A stretch of DNA of 64,000 nucleotides from assembly GCF_024124545.1 (NCBI RefSeq), contig NZ_JAMXSF010000017.1, positions 1 through 64,000 of the forward strand, written 5' to 3'. The translations under genes and the position numbers were made by a program. A model generated the notes under the pieces. That model had not been told where the DNA came from, made no database searches, and saw nothing but the letters and a program-made list of their open reading frames with translations. This DNA comes from Pseudoalteromonas sp. XMcav2-N. GTDB taxonomy: Bacteria > Pseudomonadota > Gammaproteobacteria > Enterobacterales > Alteromonadaceae. Every line of letters starts with the position of its first letter. The first letter of the stretch is position 1. Shown here one piece after another: positions 42,837-52,086 of the stretch.

Positions 42837-45383
42837 GTGAAGAAAACAACCATCAAGATTTCACTCAGCGTGCTGGCTGCTGGTATCCTAACGGCGTGCG
42901 GCTCAGCGCAGCCATCGGCAGAAGTTAAGAAAGGGCTTGATATCTGGCCCAAAATACACTCAGAGGTGGGCAAAGATCCCGAAATAGAGCGCCAGGTTGC
43001 GGCACTACTGAGCAAGATGACGTTAGAGCAGAAAGTGGCTCAGATGATCCAGCCTGAGATCCGTGACATCACTGTCGAAGACATGCGGCGCTACGGTTTT
43101 GGTTCTTACCTCAACGGCGGCGGCGCATTTCCCGGCAACAACAAACATGCCAGTGTCAAAGACTGGGTCGACCTTGCCGAAGCCATGTATCAGGCGTCTG
43201 TGGATGACTCTCTGGATGGCATTAATATTCCCACCATGTGGGGGACTGATGCGGTGCATGGCCACAACAATGTGATTGGCGCGACGTTATTTCCTCATAA
43301 CATCGGCCTCGGGGCTGCAAATAACCCCGAGCTGATTGAAAAAATTGCTCAGGCAACAGCGAAAGAAGTCATGGCAACAGGCATAGATTGGGTATTTGCA
43401 CCCACAGTTGCAACTGTGCGTGATGACCGCTGGGGTCGCACCTATGAAGGTTATTCTGAAGACCCCGAGATAGTTAAAGCCTATGCGGCAGCCATAGTAC
43501 ATGGCTTGCAAGGCCATGCGGATGGAGACTTTTTGGGTGATGATCGGGTGATCAGTACCGTGAAGCACTTTCTGGGCGATGGCGGCACGGTCAAAGGAGA
43601 CGATCAGGGCAATAATATCGACTCTGAACAAGTGCTGTTTGATATTCATGCTCAGGGGTACGTGGGTGGTCTGACTGCGGGTGCACAATCTGTGATGGCG
43701 TCATTTAACAGCTGGCAGGGCGAGAAAATCCATGGTCATCACTATCTGCTGACCGAGGTACTGAAGAACAAGATGGGGTTTGATGGCTTTGTGGTGGGTG
43801 ACTGGAATGGTCATGGTCAGATCCCTGGCTGTCGCAATGACGATTGTCCACAGGCTGTCAATGCCGGTCTGGATGTGTACATGGTGCCGTCCGATGCATG
43901 GAAGCCTTTGCTTGAAAATACCATTGCACAAGTCAAAGCGGGCTTTATTCCACAGTCTCGTATCGATGATGCCGTAACGCGTATTTTACGGGTGAAATTC
44001 CGTGCGGGATTGTTTGATAAACCCAGCCCGGCAAAGCGCCCGCATGCAAACAATATACAATTGATTGGCCACGAAGCGCACCGCGAAATCGCACGCCAGG
44101 CCGTTCGAGAATCACTGGTGTTGCTCAAAAATAATCATCAGTTGTTGCCGCTGGCACCCAATCAACGGATTCTGGTAGCCGGTGATGCGGCTGATAACAT
44201 AGGTAAGCAATCGGGTGGCTGGACCATAACCTGGCAGGGTACCAATAATCAGAATAGCGATTTTCCGGGCGGCCAGTCTATTTATGATGGCATCGCACAC
44301 CAGGTTCAGCTGGCAGGGGGGGAAGTTGAACTGAGTGAGAATGGCCAGTTTAAAACCAAACCTGACGTAGCCATTGTCGTATTCGGTGAAGAGCCATATG
44401 CCGAAGGGCACGGTGATCGGGAAACGCTGATTTATCAGCATGGCAATAAACGCGACCTGGCGTTACTTAAATCGCTCAAGGCACAGGGCATTCCTGTGGT
44501 CTCTGTTTTTATCAGTGGCAGAGCTATGTGGGCCAACCCGGAGCTCAATGCCAGTGATGCTTTTGTGGCCGCCTGGCTACCGGGCTCTCAGGGCGAAGCC
44601 ATTGCAGATGTTTTGCTGAGAGACGCGAAAGGCGAGATACAACACGATTTTAGTGGTCGCCTGTCATTCTCCTGGCCTGCACACCCCAGCAAACCGGTCA
44701 ATCGTCATGACAAGGACTATGCTCCTTTATTGCCTTACGGGTTCGGCCTGAGTTATGGAGAACCCTCAGTGCTGAGTAACACTTTGCCAGAACAGGTAGA
44801 TACCATACTGAGTTCGTCAGGTGTGTATGAGATATTCAATGGTAAAACACAGCAGCCATGGCAGATGAGACTGTTCTCTGGTGAACAAAACCTGGCTGTT
44901 GCTGCAAGCAGTATGGCTCTGGAGGGGCTGAATTACAGAACGATAGATAAAGACATTCAGGAAGATGCGTTCAGGGTCGACTGGCAAGGCCCCAAAGCGG
45001 GTGTTCAGTTTGTCAGTGGTAATGGCTTCAGAGAAGATTTAGCCCGTTATCAGGCTGCGGGTGGCGTGCTTAGTATGACGGTCAAACGCGGTGAAGCAAT
45101 TGCAGACAAAATGTTCATTGGCATGCATTGTGAAAGTGAGGGTGATGCTCCGGGAAGTTGTCGGGCTCAGGTTGATATTAGTGCTGAGTTACAGGGGTTG
45201 GCAGCCAAGCAATGGCAGGTGCTGAGTATTGATTTACAATGTTTTGCCAGTCAGGGGGTGAAATTTGATCAAATGGTAATGCCATTTGAATTATACGCAA
45301 CCGGTAGCATGAGCCTGTCGTTTAGTGACATCAGTTTAAAGCCTTCGGGAAATAAGCAGGCCACAATTCATTGTCAGGATTAA
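42837..45383 (+). CDS. GH3 exo-beta-glucanase lipoprotein, ExoP-like
   Basis: An 848-residue glycoside hydrolase family 3 lipoprotein (lipobox LTAC, Cys near 20). It closely resembles the exo-1,3/1,4-beta-glucanase ExoP described from a Pseudoalteromonas: MTLEQKVAQMIQPEI, GTDAVHGHNNVIGATLFPHN, RWGRTYEGYSEDP, KHFLGDGGT, the catalytic nucleophile Asp322 in GFVVGDWNGHG, and a C-terminal beta-sandwich domain (about 655-840) that starts YEIFNGK. It should release glucose from the non-reducing ends of beta-glucan oligomers in the periplasm. The frame is open from 42552, but the GTG at 42837 with GGAG upstream gives the lipoprotein signal and directly follows the permease stop. Confidence 0.92.
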   Translation: MKKTTIKISLSVLAAGILTACGSAQPSAEVKKGLDIWPKIHSEVGKDPEIERQVAALLSKMTLEQKVAQMIQPEIRDITVEDMRRYGFGSYLNGGGAFPGNNKHASVKDWVDLAEAMYQASVDDSLDGINIPTMWGTDAVHGHNNVIGATLFPHNIGLGAANNPELIEKIAQATAKEVMATGIDWVFAPTVATVRDDRWGRTYEGYSEDPEIVKAYAAAIVHGLQGHADGDFLGDDRVISTVKHFLGDGGTVKGDDQGNNIDSEQVLFDIHAQGYVGGLTAGAQSVMASFNSWQGEKIHGHHYLLTEVLKNKMGFDGFVVGDWNGHGQIPGCRNDDCPQAVNAGLDVYMVPSDAWKPLLENTIAQVKAGFIPQSRIDDAVTRILRVKFRAGLFDKPSPAKRPHANNIQLIGHEAHREIARQAVRESLVLLKNNHQLLPLAPNQRILVAGDAADNIGKQSGGWTITWQGTNNQNSDFPGGQSIYDGIAHQVQLAGGEVELSENGQFKTKPDVAIVVFGEEPYAEGHGDRETLIYQHGNKRDLALLKSLKAQGIPVVSVFISGRAMWANPELNASDAFVAAWLPGSQGEAIADVLLRDAKGEIQHDFSGRLSFSWPAHPSKPVNRHDKDYAPLLPYGFGLSYGEPSVLSNTLPEQVDTILSSSGVYEIFNGKTQQPWQMRLFSGEQNLAVAASSMALEGLNYRTIDKDIQEDAFRVDWQGPKAGVQFVSGNGFREDLARYQAAGGVLSMTVKRGEAIADKMFIGMHCESEGDAPGSCRAQVDISAELQGLAAKQWQVLSIDLQCFASQGVKFDQMVMPFELYATGSMSLSFSDISLKPSGNKQATIHCQD

Positions 45384-45394
45384 CATCAGGGATA

Positions 45395-45556
45395 ATACCA
45401 ATTTGCTTAGTTAAGTGTTCTATTTTGAGGCGAGAAAATATCGTCGATAACCAGGCAAAAATTTCGCTATTTAGTTGTTCTAAATGAAAAATTTTTAACG
45501 CCGTTTGCGGCATATTTGCTCCTTCAAATTGAACAGGTATTAAGTGAAATTGGTAC
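45395..45556 (+). repeat. 162-bp palindromic repeat, copy C
   Basis: It starts ATACCAATTTGCTTAGTTAA 11 bases after the GH3 stop and ends with the inverted counterpart (AAGTGAAATTGGTAC). It has the same length, orientation and central hairpin (ATTTAG, TTGTT, CTAAAT) as copy B and matches it closely throughout. Its right end carries one mismatch in the terminal repeat. Confidence 0.88.
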
Positions 45557-45562
45557 AATATA

Positions 45563-45588
45563 AATCAGGCACCTTTCGGTGCCTGATT
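45563..45588 (-). terminator. Terminator of pepD
   Basis: AATCAGGCACC, loop TTTC and GGTGCCTGATT form a perfect 11-bp stem. On the minus strand it is followed by TTTATATT. It lies 17 bases past the pepD stop. Confidence 0.8.
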
Positions 45589-45604
45589 GACTCACTAAGC
45601 GAGA

Positions 45605-47077
45605 TTAGTCACGCTCAGGAATATTTTGCAGTAATGCCTGCATTTGTTGCCAATACAGGCCAACCGATTCAATGTGCACTTTCTCGTCAGGAGAGTGCGG
45701 GAATTTGATCGTCGGGCCGAATGAGATCATATCCATATTCGGATAGGGTTCTTTAAACAGACCACACTCCAGTCCTGCGTGGATCACCATGATATCTGGC
45801 TTGTTACCATAGATACCTTCATACATATCACGGAAAATATGCACCAGATCTGAGTTCGGGTCCGGTTTCCAGCCTGGGTAAGCTCCTGAAAATTCGATTT
45901 TCGCACCCGCTAATGCTGCCAGTGAACTCAGTGTGCCTTCGACATCTGTACGGCCTGAGTCAATTAAAGAGCGGATCAGGCAAAGCACTTCTACTTTATC
46001 TGCATCAGTGGTGATCACGCCTAGGTTCAATGACGTTTCTACAACACCCTGAATATCATCGCTCATACGGACAACACCATTCGGACAGGCATTGAGCAGA
46101 GCCAACAAAGTGTCCTGAGAGTTTGCAGACATGGCGTCGAAGGTGGTGTCTGTGTCATTTACGGCAAAGGTCAGATTTGTTTCTATGGCACCCAACTCGT
46201 TACTCAGCACAGTTTGGAATTCGCTCAGGCGCTGTTCCAGTATGCTGCGCTGCGCCGGTGCAATGGCAATCGTCGCATAAGCTTCACGCGGGATGGCGTT
46301 ACGCAGTGAGCCACCTTTAAAAGCGACCAGGTTGTAGTCCACATCATTCAGATGATGCTTTAGTACTCTTGCCAGCAATTTATTGGCGTTGCCGCGACCG
46401 GTATGAATATCGACGCCGGAGTGCCCGCCTTTAAGTCCTTTTAAACTGACTTCTACAAGCTGATGACCGGCTGCAACGGGTTGGCGCTCAATATTGACTG
46501 TCATGCTGGCATCTACACCACCGGCACATCCCATGTATATCTCACCTTCTTGCTCAGAGTCGGTATTAAGCAGGATATCACCTTCCAGCCAACCTGCTTC
46601 AAGACCAAACGCGCCAGACATTCCTGCTTCTTCATCTACGGTCAGCAAAACTTCCAGAGGGCCGTGTGGAATATCTGATGAAGCCAGTACTGCAAGGCAA
46701 GACGCCATACCCATACCATTATCAGCGCCCAGAGTTGTACCTTCAGCCGTAACCCACTCACCATCGATATAAGGGCGAATAGGGTCTTTGGTAAAGTCAT
46801 GATCTGTGTCGTCATTCTTCTGCGGCACCATGTCGATATGTGCCTGAAGAACGACGGGTTTACGATTTTCCATGCCAGGTGTCGCAGGCTTTTTAATGAA
46901 TACGTTGCCGGTATCATCACGGCGCACGGCCAGGCCCTGAGATGTCGCCCAGTCGACAATGAAGGTGGCTAACGCTTCTTCATGTTTTGACGGGTGTGGA
47001 ATTGCACAGATCTGGTCAAAGAATTGCCATACAATCTGAGGTGCCAAATTGGCGATGTCGGAATGAGGTTTAAACAC
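45605..47077 (-). CDS. pepD: Aminoacyl-histidine dipeptidase
   Basis: A 490-residue M20 metallopeptidase that cleaves Xaa-His dipeptides such as carnosine in the cytoplasm. Zinc-site motifs are complete: QAHIDMVP, TTLGADNGMGMA, TVDEEAGM and NTDSEQEGEIYMGCAGG, with the dimerisation lid and a C-terminal HAGLECG. Length and motifs match E. coli PepD (485). The start is a GTG at 47077 with AGGGGA upstream. It is a single gene between a terminator and a FabH-like gene on the same strand. Confidence 0.94.
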   Translation of the reverse strand: MFKPHSDIANLAPQIVWQFFDQICAIPHPSKHEEALATFIVDWATSQGLAVRRDDTGNVFIKKPATPGMENRKPVVLQAHIDMVPQKNDDTDHDFTKDPIRPYIDGEWVTAEGTTLGADNGMGMASCLAVLASSDIPHGPLEVLLTVDEEAGMSGAFGLEAGWLEGDILLNTDSEQEGEIYMGCAGGVDASMTVNIERQPVAAGHQLVEVSLKGLKGGHSGVDIHTGRGNANKLLARVLKHHLNDVDYNLVAFKGGSLRNAIPREAYATIAIAPAQRSILEQRLSEFQTVLSNELGAIETNLTFAVNDTDTTFDAMSANSQDTLLALLNACPNGVVRMSDDIQGVVETSLNLGVITTDADKVEVLCLIRSLIDSGRTDVEGTLSSLAALAGAKIEFSGAYPGWKPDPNSDLVHIFRDMYEGIYGNKPDIMVIHAGLECGLFKEPYPNMDMISFGPTIKFPHSPDEKVHIESVGLYWQQMQALLQNIPERD

Positions 47078-47201
47078 CGGGTTCCCCTTATTTGAGCTAT
47101 TGTCTTCCAGTCTGGACGCTTATTAGTACGTTTCAGACCTGTAAGTGGGTAAATTGTTGGGGGAGTTTACCACCGGCGGGTGTTTAGGGTCGAGTAGATA
47201 C

Positions 47202-47254
47202 GGCCAGTTGGGCACGAACGCTTAACTGGCCCTGTAAAGGTGGCTGACCTTTAC
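47202..47254 (-). terminator. Tandem hairpins at the 3' end of the FabH-like gene
   Basis: GTAAAGGT/ACCTTTAC (47234-47254, overlapping the stop) and GGCCAGTT/AACTGGCC (47202-47231) are two perfect 8-bp inverted pairs in a row. They are probably a composite terminator, though no long U tract is seen. Confidence 0.5.
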
Positions 47255-48318
47255 TGTTGACATGCCTTGACGGCATCGGCGATGAGTTCCATGCCGGAGT
47301 GCTCGCAAGTCGGCAAGGTTTCATCACAGTGCGCCAGTGGTGTTACGCGCTCGCCCCACTTAATGTAGCTGGCTGCCCAGGTAAGACCCGCGCCAAAGGC
47401 AGCTGACATAATGTTTGCATGAGGTTGAATTAGCCCTTGTTCAACGGCTTCACATAACGCGATGGCAATGGTCGCGGCTGAGGTATTACCATACTTATCG
47501 ATATTCACCATGACTTTATCGTCTGCAATATCGAGCTTTTTCTGGATTGCCTGAATGATCCGCAGGTTAGCCTGATGCGGAACCAGCACGTCGATATCAT
47601 CGAGCGACAAGTTTGCCTGAGCGAGTACATCGTCACATGCGACACTCATACCCGTTACGGCACGTTTAAAAATTTCACGTCCTTCGAAAGCCAAGTCTGA
47701 CGGGCCCGGCGGGTCATAGCGGCTCAGATCGGTCCCATAGTTGGCAATGTGCAAAATCCCTCGGTCTTCACTGTCACACCCGGTTTTCGTGCCAAGCAGG
47801 CCACAAGGTTCATCGCTGGCTTCCAGGATAACAGCACCAGCGCCGTCACCAAATAACACTGCGCTGTCGCGTTTTGCCCAATTGACGTACCAGGTCATGC
47901 GCTCGGCTGCAACGACAACCGCACGTTTGATCATGCCAGCCTGGATCTGTGCCGTGGCATTTTGCAACGCGTATAAAAAGCCAGAACAGGCTGCATTGGT
48001 ATCGCAGGCGGCCGCGCCGACTGCTCCAATATTTTTCTGTACCAATGAGGCAGTATTGGCCACCATGGTTGAGGGAGTGCAAGTTGCAAGTAAGACCAAG
48101 TCTATATCTGAGCCTTTTAAACCGGCGCAGGCCAAAGCCTGTTTACTGGCATAAGTAGCCAACTCTGCGGTGCTGACATGACTCACCCGGCGAGACTTAA
48201 TGCCTGTGCGGGTGCTGATCCATTCGTCGTTGGTATCGACAATGTTACTTAATTCGTCATTACTGATAGAAGCGGGTGGGATTGCTTTTCCCCATCCTGT
48301 TATTTTTGCGTACTTCAT
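47251..48318 (-). CDS. Stand-alone beta-ketoacyl-ACP synthase III (FabH-like)
   Basis: A 355-residue KAS III enzyme. The catalytic triad is complete: Cys111 (NAACSGFLYA), His248 (PHQANLRI) and Asn278 (KYGNTSAA), with the GDGAGAV glycine motif. These enzymes start fatty-acid chains by condensing an acyl-CoA with malonyl-ACP. This copy lies outside any fab cluster and has a C-terminal tail of about 28 residues with two Cys (DETLPTCEHSGMEL) beyond the usual fold. It may therefore serve a specialised starter or a secondary pathway. AAGAG precedes the ATG. It diverges from the small NTF2-like gene. Confidence 0.88.
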   Translation of the reverse strand: MKYAKITGWGKAIPPASISNDELSNIVDTNDEWISTRTGIKSRRVSHVSTAELATYASKQALACAGLKGSDIDLVLLATCTPSTMVANTASLVQKNIGAVGAAACDTNAACSGFLYALQNATAQIQAGMIKRAVVVAAERMTWYVNWAKRDSAVLFGDGAGAVILEASDEPCGLLGTKTGCDSEDRGILHIANYGTDLSRYDPPGPSDLAFEGREIFKRAVTGMSVACDDVLAQANLSLDDIDVLVPHQANLRIIQAIQKKLDIADDKVMVNIDKYGNTSAATIAIALCEAVEQGLIQPHANIMSAAFGAGLTWAASYIKWGERVTPLAHCDETLPTCEHSGMELIADAVKACQQ

Positions 48319-48460
48319 TTTATCTCTTATTCAAATCCGACCAGTAGGCTAAGGCACAGTATATCGCAAACCACATTGTGTTACACACAATTATCCCTTG
48401 TCGAAATCAATGCATTGACTAGACTGATAAGAAGTGGTGGCGTTAATTGTTTGGTTTATA

Positions 48461-48856
48461 ATGCAAAAAATTAAATTTGATACGCTGGATATGCTTATTG
48501 GCCTGGAGCGGGAATTGCTGGATCCTGCCGTACGAGAGAATCCGCAGCGACTAGCGCAGTTGTTAGATGAGGATTTCTATGAAATTTCTGCCAATGGGCT
48601 GATGTTTAATAAGTCGCATGTGCTGTCGAGACTACCGCGTGAGAAAGTCCCTCAGTTTTATAATCAGGACTTTCAGGGACAAATGCTGGCCGAACATCTT
48701 GCACAGATCACTTATCATGCTGCCTATCGCAGAAATGCCTATTCTAATTTAAATTATTCAGTCAGAATGTCCATCTGGCGCAACAGGGCGTCCGGCTGGC
48801 AGCTGCTGTTCCATCAGGGAACACCGTGCCCCGAGTTTAAGCTCAAATATGAATAA
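48461..48856 (+). CDS. NTF2-fold (DUF4440-like) protein
   Basis: A 131-residue soluble protein with the small alpha-beta NTF2 fold pattern: an N-terminal helix (TLDMLIGLERELLDPAV), LLDEDFYEISANGLMFNKSHV, and a C-terminal WQLLFHQGTPC typical of DUF4440-like proteins. Such proteins bind small molecules or act as weak isomerases, but none is proven here. Upstream GTG starts are possible; ATG 48461 gives the usual N-terminus. A short CCGGC/GCCGG hairpin (48859-48872) follows the stop before the MscS gene. Confidence 0.72.
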   Translation: MQKIKFDTLDMLIGLERELLDPAVRENPQRLAQLLDEDFYEISANGLMFNKSHVLSRLPREKVPQFYNQDFQGQMLAEHLAQITYHAAYRRNAYSNLNYSVRMSIWRNRASGWQLLFHQGTPCPEFKLKYE

Positions 48857-48892
48857 CCCCGGCCAAAGCCGGAGCACATATAGAGGTGTGTA

Positions 48893-49771
48893 TTGATTTA
48901 CGTTGATAAACTGGTTGCAGTGTTGAATTACCCATTGTTTACATTTGCTGAACGCTCATTTACGGCGGGTAAGCTGCTGTTGGTACCGGTCCTGCTGTTT
49001 ATTGGGGTATGGCTGACCCGATATTTCGTCAACAAGCTTACCAACCGACTCCGCACCGCAAATACCGATCCGAATATGGTGCACTTGGTGCAAAGGCTTT
49101 GTTATGTTCTTGCTATTGCTATCACAGTCATCACCATTTTGGATGTGATTAATGTGCCCATCACCGCGTTTGCATTTTTATCCGGCGCCATTGCCATCGG
49201 GTTTGGATTTGGAGCCCAAAACATCATCAATAACTTCATCAGTGGTTGGATCCTGATGTGGGAAAAGCCCATCCGTATCGGAGACTTCCTGGAGGTAGAA
49301 GGGACGAAAGGAATAGTAGAAAAAATCAATACCCGCTCAACCCGACTGCGCCGGGTAGATGGGGTGCATATGCTGATCCCAAACAGTAAATTACTGGAAA
49401 ATACGGTTACCAACTGGACACTGGTCGACAAACTGATGAGAACGTCGGTACGGGTTGGCGTGGCTTATGGGTCATCCGCGAAACAGGTTGCTGCTCTAAT
49501 CCAGCAGGCGACGGAAGAGCAGCCAGAAGTGCTAGCGGATCCCAAACCTCAGGTGACGTTTGAAGACTTTGGAGATAATGCACTCATATTTGAAGTCAAT
49601 TTCTGGCTTAACTCGACGGTTGAAGGTGGCCTTAGGCAAGCAAGAAGCAAAATACGATTTCGACTCGATGAGCTGTTTGCAGAGCATGATGTTGTTGTGG
49701 CGTTCCCGCAGCGCGATGTACATATTGATGGGCAGATAGCCATTGTCAGGCAACAAAAGCGAGCAGGTTGA
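48893..49771 (+). CDS. Small-conductance mechanosensitive channel, MscS family
   Basis: A 292-residue MscS-type channel that opens under membrane tension to release solutes during osmotic downshock. It has two N-terminal helices and the pore helix with alternating Gly/Ala (FLSGAIAIGFGFGAQNIINNFISG). A beta domain (IRIGDFLEVEGTKGIVEKIN) and a cytoplasmic alpha-beta vestibule follow. The start is a TTG at 48893 with GAGGTG upstream. It is followed by a terminator. No sensor domain is added, so it is the basic form. Confidence 0.92.
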   Translation: MIYVDKLVAVLNYPLFTFAERSFTAGKLLLVPVLLFIGVWLTRYFVNKLTNRLRTANTDPNMVHLVQRLCYVLAIAITVITILDVINVPITAFAFLSGAIAIGFGFGAQNIINNFISGWILMWEKPIRIGDFLEVEGTKGIVEKINTRSTRLRRVDGVHMLIPNSKLLENTVTNWTLVDKLMRTSVRVGVAYGSSAKQVAALIQQATEEQPEVLADPKPQVTFEDFGDNALIFEVNFWLNSTVEGGLRQARSKIRFRLDELFAEHDVVVAFPQRDVHIDGQIAIVRQQKRAG

Positions 49772-49781
49772 CGTGACTTTG

Positions 49782-49816
49782 CGACACCGACGCTTTGAAT
49801 GTGTCGGTACTTTTTT
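49782..49816 (+). terminator. Terminator of the MscS gene
   Basis: CGACAC and GTGTCG, or alternatively ACCGAC and GTCGGT, can pair across a short loop; TTTTTT follows at 49811. It lies 10 bases after the stop. Confidence 0.65.
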
Positions 49817-49838
49817 AATCTACAAGGCCTGAGCTTTC

Positions 49839-51080
49839 ATGTTAATTAACTTTTCACCTAATTCTGCGCTTGGCCAGTTGCTGTTATTGCGCTCTATTGC
49901 CATTGTACTGCAGTTGGTTCTGGTGCTGATTTCATTATGGTTTCTGGACAAAAACCTGCCAGAGCAGCCTATTTTTACCGTCATCGCACTGGAGTCAGTT
50001 TTTCAGCTGGCCAGTATCTACGCTTACCGTAAAGCCAGTGAGGTTTCGCCCGGAGCGATGGTGATGCAGCTGGTGGCTGATATTTTATTTCTGACAGTAT
50101 TGTTGTCCTTTCTCGGTGGAGCAAGCAACGCCTTTGTTTCCTTGCTACTTTTACCTTGCATTATTGCCGCGGTAACCGTGCCGCCGCGTTTTGTGGTGTT
50201 CATCTCTGCGGCCGCATTGATGGCGTATGGATACTTATATACGATCGTGCCTATGCACCATCATGGCATGCATATGGGTCAGCACTTGCTTGGTATGCTG
50301 GTGAACTTTGTTTTTATGGTGATCGTGATAGTCACCGTAGTGACATTTCTTGCAAGTCGTATCCAGCAACGTGAGCTGGCGCTGGCCAAGAGCCGCGAGA
50401 AGCAACTCCAGCAGGAGCAGGTGTTAGCACTGGGGAGCGCCGCTGCGCAGGTGACTCATCAACTGGCAACACCCATTGCACATTTGAATTTGTTGTTTGA
50501 AGAGCTAAGTGAAGATTATCCGCAGCACCCGGCTGTGCAGGAAATGCTTGCACCGCTTGCGCAGTGCAAAACACAGTTAGAAGGTTTCAGGGCTCAGACC
50601 GAGCTGCTAAAGCCCCATGCCCAGATTCACAGCCAGGGGTTTGAGGCTTTGTGGCAACAGCTTCATGAGCTGTTGACTTTACAGTTTCCTGAACAACGTA
50701 TTTCCTGCCAGTTGCCGCCTAAGCCATTTTCAGTCAATGGTGACCCTATGCTGATCCCGGCTTTGTTCAATCTGTTTGTAAATGCAGCAAAAGCCAATGA
50801 AAAGTGCTCGGCATCTAACCTTGAGGTGAGTGTTACCGTATCAGAGGATACAACAAGTACTGCTCGTCTGTTCTGGTCTTTGTCGATCCGAGACTTCGGC
50901 CCGGGCATCGAAATGGATAAGCTAGCGCTTATTGGTAAGTCGGTGGTTGACAGTTCATCTGGTTTGGGCATGGCGCTGTTGCTGTCACATGCTACAATCG
51001 AGCGCCTTGGAGGAACCTTGCGTTTGTCTAACCATCAAACTCAGGGTGCCATATCTGTGGTGACCTTACCTGTTGTATAA
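49839..51080 (+). CDS. RegB/PrrB-like redox-sensing histidine kinase
   Basis: A 413-residue kinase with about six membrane helices (residues 11-172). The loop GGASNAF (93-99) matches the quinone-interaction motif of RegB, with Ala where Pro is usual. The H-box is QVTHQLATPIAHL (His207). Cys243 (LAQCKTQLEGF) lies 36 residues after it, close to where the redox-active Cys of Rhodobacter RegB lies. The ATPase domain has GLGMALLLSHATIERLGG. It should sense quinone pool or oxygen state and control its RegA-like partner, 3 bases downstream. No photosynthesis genes are here, as expected for the wider family that governs respiration. Confidence 0.85.
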   Translation: MLINFSPNSALGQLLLLRSIAIVLQLVLVLISLWFLDKNLPEQPIFTVIALESVFQLASIYAYRKASEVSPGAMVMQLVADILFLTVLLSFLGGASNAFVSLLLLPCIIAAVTVPPRFVVFISAAALMAYGYLYTIVPMHHHGMHMGQHLLGMLVNFVFMVIVIVTVVTFLASRIQQRELALAKSREKQLQQEQVLALGSAAAQVTHQLATPIAHLNLLFEELSEDYPQHPAVQEMLAPLAQCKTQLEGFRAQTELLKPHAQIHSQGFEALWQQLHELLTLQFPEQRISCQLPPKPFSVNGDPMLIPALFNLFVNAAKANEKCSASNLEVSVTVSEDTTSTARLFWSLSIRDFGPGIEMDKLALIGKSVVDSSSGLGMALLLSHATIERLGGTLRLSNHQTQGAISVVTLPVV

Positions 51081-51083
51081 ATT

Positions 51084-51605
51084 ATGAAGTTACTGATTAT
51101 TGAGGACGATGTCCCTTTCGCTGCCACTTTATCACGTAGAATGACCAAGCTCGGGTTTGACTGTCAATGTGTACACGACGAGGTAAATATTGCACGTCAG
51201 TGTCAGGCATTTTTACCAGACTATGTGCTGTTGGATATGAAGTTAACCGCCAGCTCGGGGCTACAGCATATTGCGTTGATCCGGGAAATTGTCCCAAAAG
51301 CTAAAATTGTTCTATTGACTGGTTTTGCCAGCATTGCAACTGCAGTTGAGGCGATTAAGCTGGGGGCTGATGAATATCTGACTAAGCCTGCGGACACCCA
51401 GTTAATTGCCAAAACTTTGTTGGGAACGCAAGTGCAGTTCAGTGATTCGGTTGATACCACCATGTCACCTGAGCGACTTGAATGGGAACATATACAACAG
51501 ACCTTGAAGGCCAATGAAGGCAATATCTCAGAAACCGCCAGGCAACTAAACATGCACCGACGTACCTTGCAAAGAAAACTTCAGAAACGCCCGGTACTTA
51601 AATAA
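51084..51605 (+). CDS. RegA/PrrA-like response regulator
   Basis: A 173-residue regulator with a receiver (Asp51 in LLDMKL, Lys in YLTKPAD) and a short Fis-type helix-turn-helix (NISETARQLNMHRRTLQRKL, about 146-165), which is almost unvarying in RegA, PrrA, ActR and RoxR proteins. It should be phosphorylated by the kinase encoded 3 bases upstream. Targets are typically electron-transport and central carbon genes. Length and domain order match the family. Confidence 0.92.
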   Translation: MKLLIIEDDVPFAATLSRRMTKLGFDCQCVHDEVNIARQCQAFLPDYVLLDMKLTASSGLQHIALIREIVPKAKIVLLTGFASIATAVEAIKLGADEYLTKPADTQLIAKTLLGTQVQFSDSVDTTMSPERLEWEHIQQTLKANEGNISETARQLNMHRRTLQRKLQKRPVLK

Positions 51606-51681
51606 TCCATGTATAGCCCAGTTTGCTCTTCTAATGGTTATTAACTAAATTGAAATTAGTGGAATAATCGAGGTAAGTGCT

Positions 51682-52086
51682 GTGACTGTGTTTGATGTAG
51701 ATGTGGTTGCCGTAGTCATTGCGGCAATCTCCTCTTTTGCGTTGGGAGGAATATGGTACTCACCGCTGTTGTTTCATAAGTCCTGGTTAGAAGGTGCTGG
51801 GCTAACGGAGTTAGACATACAAAATGCGGATCACAAACTGATATTCAGTGGCGCGATGTTTTTGTCCATTCTGGCTGCATTCCTAATGGCGGCACTGTTG
51901 GGTAAGAGTCCTGCGATTCTGGATGGTGTACTACTTGGTTTAGCGGTGGGGGTGTGTTTTGTTGCCAGTACACTTGGCACCAGTTACCTGTTCGAACAAC
52001 GCCCCCTAAAACTGTTTCTGATTAACGCGGGGTATCATACCGCTCAGTTTTGCCTGATCGGTTTTGTGCTTGGTATTTTGAGTTAA
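51682..52086 (+). CDS. DUF1761-family membrane protein
   Basis: A 134-residue protein with four predicted membrane helices. The N-terminal helix has the typical GGIWYSPLLFHKSWL motif of DUF1761 proteins. The start is a GTG at 51682 with GAGGTAAG upstream. The role of this family is unknown. It lies 76 bases after the RegA-like gene, so it may be read from that operon or its own promoter. Confidence 0.82.
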   Translation: MTVFDVDVVAVVIAAISSFALGGIWYSPLLFHKSWLEGAGLTELDIQNADHKLIFSGAMFLSILAAFLMAALLGKSPAILDGVLLGLAVGVCFVASTLGTSYLFEQRPLKLFLINAGYHTAQFCLIGFVLGILS

